Assembly: GCF_003434305.1 (NCBI RefSeq)
Contig: NZ_QKKX01000061.1
Span: forward strand, 1-64,000
Direction: 5' to 3'
DNA length: 64,000 bases
Source: Micromonospora sp. MW-13
GTDB taxonomy: Bacteria > Actinomycetota > Actinomycetes > Mycobacteriales > Micromonosporaceae
A program made the translations under genes and the position numbers. The notes beneath the pieces are model-generated. The model did not search any database and had not been told where the DNA came from. It worked only from the letters and a program-made list of their open reading frames with translations. Position 1 is the stretch's first letter. Each line of letters begins with the position of its first letter. Below are positions 59,692-64,000 of this stretch, in pieces.

Positions 59692-60141
59692 ATGAGGGTG
59701 TACGTGCTGAACGGGCCGAACCTGGGCCGGCTGGGCACCCGCCAGGTCGACGTGTACGGGGCGACCAGCTACGCCGACCTGGTGACGCTGTGCGTGCGGA
59801 CCGGCCGGGAGCTGGGGCTGGACGTGGTGGTCCGGCAGACCGACGCCGAGCACGAGCTGGTCGGCTGGCTGCACGGGGCGGCCGACGAGGGCGCGGCGGT
59901 GGTGCTCAACCCGGCCGCCTGGTCGCACTACTCGATCGCGGTCCGGGACGCCTGCGCGATGCTGCGCGGCCCCCTGGTCGAGGTGCACCTCTCCAACATC
60001 CACGCCCGGGAGGAGTTCCGCCGGCACTCGGTGGTCTCGGCCGTGGCGACCGGGGTGATCTGCGGGCTGGGCGTCGACGGCTACCGTCTCGCCCTGCGTC
60101 ACCTGGCGGCCCGAGCGGGGGCGGAAGCGACCGGCGGCTGA
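59692..60141 (+). CDS. aroQ: 3-dehydroquinate dehydratase, type II
   Basis: A 149-residue type II dehydroquinase. The family start is VYVLNGPNLGRLG, followed by a conserved Tyr/Arg loop, NPAAWSHYSIAVRDA, and the catalytic His in VHLSNIHAREEFRRHSVVS. ATG 59692 gives the standard N-terminus; ATG 59629 is in frame through the second 55-bp repeat and would add 21 residues encoded by the repeat. It follows aroB by 112 nt. Confidence 0.95.
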   Translation: MRVYVLNGPNLGRLGTRQVDVYGATSYADLVTLCVRTGRELGLDVVVRQTDAEHELVGWLHGAADEGAAVVLNPAAWSHYSIAVRDACAMLRGPLVEVHLSNIHAREEFRRHSVVSAVATGVICGLGVDGYRLALRHLAARAGAEATGG

Positions 60142-60170
60142 CGGCGGGGACGGCCGGTGCCGGCAGCTAG

Positions 60171-60184
60171 TAGACTTGCCAGGT
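60171..60184 (+). promoter_or_regulatory. Putative efp promoter -10 box
   Basis: TAGACT at 60171-60176 would start transcription near 60183, giving a leader of about 30 nt with AAGGCAGGAA as the ribosome site. Confidence 0.45.
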
Positions 60185-60214
60185 CTGTCCGCCAATTGAT
60201 GATCAAGGCAGGAA

Positions 60215-60772
60215 ATGGCCTCCACCAACGACCTGAAGAACGGCCTGGTACTCAACCTCGACGGAGAGCTCTGGTCCGTCGTCGAGTTCCAGCACGTCAA
60301 GCCCGGTAAGGGTGGTGCCTTCGTGCGTACCACCCTGAAGAACGTGCTGTCCGGCAAGGTGGTCGACAAGACCTTCAACGCGGGCACCAAGGTCGAGACC
60401 GCGACCGTGGACAAGCGCACGATGCAGTACCTCTACGCCGACGGCGAGGACTACGTCTTCATGGACCTGGAGACGTTCGACCAGATCACCGTCCCCGGCG
60501 GCACCGTGGGGGAGGCGGCCAACTACCTCCTCCCGGAGGCCGAGGCGACCGTCGCCACCCACGAGGGCGTGCCGCTCTACATCGAGCTGCCGACCTCCGT
60601 CGTGCTGGAGATCACCTACACCGAGCCGGGCCTGCAGGGCGACCGGTCCACCGGCGGCAACAAGCCGGCGACCGTCGAGACCGGCGCGACCGTGCAGGTG
60701 CCGCTGTTCATCACCACCGGCGAGAAGATCAAGGTCGACACCCGCGACGGCCGTTACCTCGGCCGCGCCTGA
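60215..60772 (+). CDS. efp: Elongation factor P
   Basis: A 185-residue three-domain translation factor that rescues ribosomes stalled at polyproline. KPGKGGAF (29-36) is the tip loop; Lys32 is the conserved residue at the site modified in other bacteria. Three OB-like domains follow. This matters in a genome encoding proteins as Pro-rich as the one at 43727. Its stop shares a base with the nusB start (TGATG). Confidence 0.96.
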   Translation: MASTNDLKNGLVLNLDGELWSVVEFQHVKPGKGGAFVRTTLKNVLSGKVVDKTFNAGTKVETATVDKRTMQYLYADGEDYVFMDLETFDQITVPGGTVGEAANYLLPEAEATVATHEGVPLYIELPTSVVLEITYTEPGLQGDRSTGGNKPATVETGATVQVPLFITTGEKIKVDTRDGRYLGRA

Positions 60773-61206
60773 TGGCCGAGGGCGCCAAGCAGCAGATGCC
60801 GGCGCGCCGCAAGGCGCGCAAGCGGGCGCTGGACGTGCTCTACGAGGCCGACCTGCGCAACCGGCCCCCGGTGGAGGTGCTCGCCGGCTACGTCGAGCGG
60901 ATCGAGAAGCCCCACCCGGAGCACCTCGGGTACGCGGTCGGCCTCGTCGAGGGGGTGGCCGCGCACCTGGACCGGATCGACGAGCTGATCGCCAGCTACG
61001 CCGAGGGCTGGACGCTGGACCGGATGCCGGTCGTCGACCGCAACCTGGCCCGGATCGCGGTGTACGAGCTGCTCTACGTCGACGAGCTCGACGACGCGGT
61101 GGCGATCAGCGAGGCCGTCGAGCTGGCCCGGCAGATGTCGACCGACGACTCGCCGCGCTTCCTCAACGGGGTGCTCGGCCGGATCGCCGAGTACGCCACC
61201 CGCTGA
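60772..61206 (+). CDS. nusB: Transcription antitermination protein NusB
   Basis: A 144-residue all-helical protein with ARRKARKRALDVLYEADLR and ISEAVELARQMSTDDSPRFLNGVLGR. It works with NusE on boxA RNA for rRNA antitermination. The start overlaps efp by one base; a strong hairpin follows the stop. Confidence 0.94.
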   Translation: MAEGAKQQMPARRKARKRALDVLYEADLRNRPPVEVLAGYVERIEKPHPEHLGYAVGLVEGVAAHLDRIDELIASYAEGWTLDRMPVVDRNLARIAVYELLYVDELDDAVAISEAVELARQMSTDDSPRFLNGVLGRIAEYATR

Positions 61207-61234
61207 GTCGGCGGCGTCGCCGCGCCCCACACGA

Positions 61235-61276
61235 CGAGCGAAGGGCCCGTGCCGTCCGGCACGGGCCCTTCGCTCG
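61235..61276. terminator. Bidirectional terminator between nusB and bldD
   Basis: Perfect 20-bp arms (61235-61254 / 61257-61276) with a 2-nt loop lie between the convergent nusB and bldD genes. Confidence 0.92.
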
Positions 61277-61287
61277 GTCGACCTGGG

Positions 61288-61776
61288 TCAGGAGGCGAAG
61301 AACGCCCGCGGGTCGGCGACGAGCACGCCGTGCTCGGTGAGGCGCTCGATCAGGCCGGACGGCGAGGCGTCGTAGACGATCGCCAGGGCGCGCAGGTCGT
61401 CGGCGCGGATGGAGAGCACCCGGCCGTTGTAGTCGCCGCGCTGCTGCTGGATGGCGCGGGCGTACCGGGCGACGTAGGCCAGCTCCTCGGAGGCCTCGTC
61501 GTAGAGCCGCTCCAGGTCCAGCACGATCTTGCTGGTGGGCTCGTGGCGTACCCCGCTGCCGTCGGGCAGCAGCTCGGAGACGGGCACCCGGTAGAAGTCG
61601 GCCAGCTCGGCCAGGCGGGACACCGTGACGGCGCGGTCACCGCGCTCGTACGAGCCGACCACCACGGCCTTCCACCGCCCGTTCGACTTCTCCTCCACCC
61701 CTTGCAGGGACAGGCCCTGCTGCTGGCGGATGGAGCGCAGGCGGGCACCCAGCGACTTGGCGTATTCAGAGGGCAT
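61288..61776 (-). CDS. bldD: Developmental master regulator BldD
   Basis: A 162-residue protein nearly colinear with Streptomyces BldD. The N-terminal XRE-type HTH contains LRSIRQQQGLSLQGVEEKS and VVVGSYERGDRAVTV. The C-terminal c-di-GMP-binding domain keeps RGD (113-115)-X8-RADD (124-127). BldD bound to tetrameric c-di-GMP represses sporulation genes in Streptomyces. ATG 61776 has GGGAG. A candidate BldD site lies just upstream at 61818-61830, consistent with known autoregulation. Confidence 0.95.
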   Translation of the reverse strand: MPSEYAKSLGARLRSIRQQQGLSLQGVEEKSNGRWKAVVVGSYERGDRAVTVSRLAELADFYRVPVSELLPDGSGVRHEPTSKIVLDLERLYDEASEELAYVARYARAIQQQRGDYNGRVLSIRADDLRALAIVYDASPSGLIERLTEHGVLVADPRAFFAS

Positions 61777-62060
61777 TCGGACACTCCCAGTGCTGCTCGG
61801 GGTTCTCCCAGCGATCGCTACGGAGCGTGACGGTACGGGGATTGCGACACCTGGTCAAGTGGTCGTGACCCTACCGTTGGGGAGCGCAGGGTGACTTATC
61901 CCGATTCGCCACCCTGATCCAGGGGTCAGTGCCGGCGGCGGCGTACCACGTGACCGCTGGTAACGTGGCGTGAAGCCCCGGTCCGGCCCGTTCGCGGTCC
62001 GCCGGAGGTGCCAGACATCCTTTAACGACCCGTCCCGTGAGGCGGGGAAGGAGGTCCGCC
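61777..62060. promoter_or_regulatory. bldD-pyrR divergent control region
   Basis: No gene. BldD-box-like sequences (consensus TNACNC[AT]GNGTNA) are CTACGGAGCGTGA at 61818-61830 (two mismatches, overlapping the bldD promoter) and TAACGTGGCGTGA at 61961-61973 (mismatches at the two central-left positions). The second overlaps TAACGT, the best -10 candidate for pyrR. The PyrR RNA site is listed separately. Confidence 0.45.
62018..62055 (+). promoter_or_regulatory. PyrR-binding RNA hairpin over the pyrR ribosome site
   Basis: The leader can fold with TCCTT (62018-62022) against AAGGA (62048-62052) and CCCGTCCC against GGCGGGG, placing TCCCGTGAGGC (62033-62043) in the loop region. This matches the PyrR-binding consensus UCCNGNGAGGY. 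The right side of the stem is the Shine-Dalgarno GGAAGGAGGT (62046-62055), so PyrR-UMP binding should block translation, as described for mycobacterial pyrR. The location over the ribosome site is seen; the regulation is inferred. Confidence 0.8.
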
Positions 62061-62648
62061 GTGGCCTACCCACCGGCTGCCCACCCGTCGCCACCGCGAC
62101 AACCCTCGGTGAAGGTGATCCTCACCGCAGCGGACGTCTCGCGGGTGGTGGACCGCATCGCCCACCAGATCCTGGAGAAGACCCAGGGCGCCGCCGACAC
62201 CGTGCTGCTCGGCATCCCCACCCGGGGTGCGCCGCTGGCGCGGCGGCTCGCCGCCCGGATCAGCACCTTCGAGGACATCGTCGTCCCGGTCGGTGTGCTC
62301 GACATCACCCTCTACCGCGACGACCTGCGTCGCAACGCCACCCGAGCGGTCGGCCCGACCCAGCTTCCGCCCGGCGGGATCGACGGCCAGCGGGTTGTCC
62401 TCGTCGACGACGTGCTGTTCTCCGGCCGCACGGTCCGGGCCGCCCTCGACGCGCTCGGCGACGTCGGCCGCCCCGCCTCGGTGCAACTCGCCGTGCTGGT
62501 CGACCGGGGCCACCGGCAGTTGCCCATCCGCGCCGACTACGTGGGCAAGAACATCCCGACCGCGCTGGCCGAGAGCGTGCGGGTCACCCTCGCCGAGACC
62601 GACGGCGCGGACGAGGTCCGGCTGTACGGAGAGGCGCTCCCCTCATGA
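62061..62648 (+). CDS. pyrR: Bifunctional pyr regulatory protein / uracil phosphoribosyltransferase PyrR
   Basis: A 195-residue phosphoribosyltransferase-fold RNA-binding protein. The PRPP loop is RVVLVDDVLFSGRTVRAAL, with GIPTRGAPLARRL and ITLYRDDL typical of PyrR. It senses UMP and represses the operon through RNA hairpins. GTG 62061 is set 5 nt after the strong ribosome site GGAAGGAGGT. Its stop overlaps pyrB by 4 nt. Confidence 0.95.
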   Translation: MAYPPAAHPSPPRQPSVKVILTAADVSRVVDRIAHQILEKTQGAADTVLLGIPTRGAPLARRLAARISTFEDIVVPVGVLDITLYRDDLRRNATRAVGPTQLPPGGIDGQRVVLVDDVLFSGRTVRAALDALGDVGRPASVQLAVLVDRGHRQLPIRADYVGKNIPTALAESVRVTLAETDGADEVRLYGEALPS

Positions 62649-63571
62649 TCCGCCACCTGCTCTCCGGCGCCGACCTGGACGCCGCCGCCGCCACCCAGAT
62701 CCTGGACACCGCGGCCGAGATGGCCACCGTCGCCGGGCGCGAGGTCAAGAAGCTGCCCGCGCTGCGCGGCCGGACCGTGGTGAACCTGTTCTACGAGGAC
62801 TCCACCCGGACCCGGATCTCCTTCGAGGCGGCGGCGAAGCGGCTCAGCGCCGACGTGATCAACTTCTCGGCCAAGGGCTCCAGCGTCGCCAAGGGGGAGA
62901 GCCTGAAGGACACCGCGCTCACCCTCCAGGCCATGGGGGCCGACGCGGTGGTCGTCCGGCACCCCGCCTCCGGCGCGCCGCACCGGCTGGCCGACTGGGT
63001 GGCCGGGTCGGTGGTCAACGCCGGCGACGGCACCCACGAGCACCCCACCCAGGCGCTGCTCGACGCGTACACGATGCGCTCCCGGCTGGGCCGGCTCGCC
63101 GGCCTGCGGGTCGCCGTGGTCGGTGACGTGCTGCACTCCCGGGTGGCCCGCTCCAACGTGCTGCTGCTGTCCACCCTCGGCGCGAAGGTCACCCTGGTCG
63201 GCCCGCCCACGCTCATCCCGGTGGACATCGCGGCGGCGCTCGCCCCCGGCACCGACGTCTCCTACGACCTCGACGTCGTTCTCCCCGACGTGGACGTGGT
63301 GATGATGCTGCGGGTGCAGCGGGAGCGGATGAACGACTCCTACTTCCCCTCCGCCCGCGAGTACGCCCGCCGCTACGGGCTGGACGGCCCGCGGATGCGC
63401 CGGCTGCCCGAGCACGCGATCGTCATGCACCCCGGGCCGATGAACCGGGGCATGGAGATCACGCCCGAGGTCGCCGACTCGCCCCGCTCCACCATCGTCG
63501 AACAGGTCGCCAACGGGGTCTCCGTGCGGATGGCCGTCCTCTATCTCCTGCTCGGGGGGAACAAGCTGTGA
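62645..63571 (+). CDS. pyrB: Aspartate carbamoyltransferase catalytic chain
   Basis: A 308-residue enzyme forming carbamoyl-aspartate in de novo pyrimidine synthesis. The carbamoyl-phosphate motif is EDSTRTRISFE; other markers are HPTQALLDAYT, VGDVLHSRVARSN, MMLRVQRERM and MHPGPMNRG. No regulatory subunit is visible, as is usual in actinobacteria. ATGA overlap with pyrR and GTGA overlap with pyrC. Confidence 0.96.
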   Translation: MIRHLLSGADLDAAAATQILDTAAEMATVAGREVKKLPALRGRTVVNLFYEDSTRTRISFEAAAKRLSADVINFSAKGSSVAKGESLKDTALTLQAMGADAVVVRHPASGAPHRLADWVAGSVVNAGDGTHEHPTQALLDAYTMRSRLGRLAGLRVAVVGDVLHSRVARSNVLLLSTLGAKVTLVGPPTLIPVDIAAALAPGTDVSYDLDVVLPDVDVVMMLRVQRERMNDSYFPSAREYARRYGLDGPRMRRLPEHAIVMHPGPMNRGMEITPEVADSPRSTIVEQVANGVSVRMAVLYLLLGGNKL

Positions 63572-64000
63572 CCGCGTACCTGATCACCAACGTGAGCGTC
63601 GTCGGCGCCGCGCCGACCGACCTGCTGATCCGCGACGGCGTCGTCGCCGAGGTAGGCCCGGGACTGGCCGCGCCGGACGCCGCCGTGCTCGACGGCACCG
63701 GGCTGGTCGCCCTGCCCGGCCTCGTCGACCTGCACACCCACCTGCGCGAGCCGGGCCGCGAGGACGCCGAGACCGTCGAGTCCGGCTCCCGGGCGGCGGC
63801 GCTGGGCGGGTACACGGCGGTCTGCGCGATGGCCAACACCTCCCCGGTCGCCGACACCGCCGGGGTGGTCGAGCAGGTCTGGCGGCTCGGCCGGGAGGCG
63901 GGCCTGGTCGACGTGCAGCCGATCGGCGCGGTCACCGTCGGACTGGCCGGCGGTCGCCTGGCCGAGCTGGGCGCGATGGCCGACTCGGCGGCCCGGGTGC
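63568..64000 (+). CDS. pyrC: Dihydroorotase (partial, cut by window end)
   Basis: The first 144 residues of a type I amidohydrolase-fold dihydroorotase. LVDLHTHLREPGRED carries the metal-binding HxH and substrate Arg. The reading frame is still open at base 64000, so the gene is truncated only by the window. GTG 63568 overlaps the pyrB stop by 4 nt. Confidence 0.93.
   Translation, partial: MTAYLITNVSVVGAAPTDLLIRDGVVAEVGPGLAAPDAAVLDGTGLVALPGLVDLHTHLREPGREDAETVESGSRAAALGGYTAVCAMANTSPVADTAGVVEQVWRLGREAGLVDVQPIGAVTVGLAGGRLAELGAMADSAARV

Noticed and set aside
1..64000. CRISPR array, tRNA, rRNA, prophage or insertion sequence
   Set aside because: No regularly spaced repeats with unique spacers, no TψC-arm pattern in gaps and no transposase or integrase frame were seen by eye.

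Overview
This 64 kb window is chromosomal DNA of a very GC-rich, sporulating-type actinomycete. The best fit is the family Micromonosporaceae (for example Micromonospora). The evidence is the very high third-codon-position GC, frequent GTG starts, 4-nt ATGA/GTGA gene overlaps, a BldD orthologue with its c-di-GMP motif, classic actinobacterial gene order, and intergenic palindromes of a kind I remember from Micromonosporaceae. The family assignment is an inference, because no 16S rRNA or similar marker is present. I recognised no tRNA, rRNA, CRISPR array, phage or insertion sequence.

Layout. 0-2.4 kb: DHA2-type drug exporter plus TetR regulator with an operator-like palindrome. 2.4-5.1 kb: 3-hydroxybutyrate dehydrogenase and a GAF/PucR regulator (minus strand). 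5.3-18.9 kb: conserved core block ruvC-ruvA-ruvB, yajC-secD-secF, apt, rel(A), two membrane-anchored cyclophilins, an MBL hydrolase and hisS. 19.1-36 kb: an accessory island between hisS and aspS. It holds a two-component pair, a tightly overlapping 10-gene cluster (21.3-32.2 kb; aminotransferase, epimerase, UbiA-type prenyltransferase, three GT2 glycosyltransferases, two membrane-anchored EEP phosphatases, a flippase-like membrane protein and a methyltransferase), an acyl-ACP desaturase, a thioesterase/HxlR pair and a secreted chymotrypsin-like protease. 36.4-41.9 kb: aspS, an RmlD-like SDR, an ArsR-type regulator with MFS exporter behind a near-perfect operator palindrome, and a GNAT. 41.9-53 kb: rarA, a giant Pro-rich membrane protein, DUF948 and DUF6167 proteins, alaS, ruvX, mltG, aroE. 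53-60.1 kb: secreted GDPD, aroC-aroK, a DUF2243/CtaG-like pair, aroB-aroQ. 60.2-64 kb: efp-nusB, bldD (minus) and pyrR-pyrB-pyrC (pyrC cut by the window end).

How the genes fit together. The core blocks cover Holliday-junction repair, Sec export, purine salvage and the stringent response, tRNA charging, the shikimate pathway (aroE, C, K, B, Q all here) and pyrimidine synthesis with PyrR control of its own leader. The most interesting part is the 21.3-32.2 kb cluster. Its UbiA protein carries the ND-x2-D-x3-D-x2-HP-x-K-x2-RP signature of decaprenyl-phosphate 5-phosphoribosyltransferases. The nearby phosphatases, epimerase, glycosyltransferases and flippase-like protein suggest a polyprenyl-phosphate-pentose pathway feeding a surface glycan or glycolipid. 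That is notable because Micromonospora walls are known to contain arabinose and xylose.

Non-coding structure is rich: many perfect hairpins at gene ends, several operator-like palindromes, a (CCCCCA)7 tract beside a palindromic repeat, a 55-bp tandem repeat that supplies a stop codon and ribosome sites, and several promoter -10 boxes placed so that transcripts would be leaderless.
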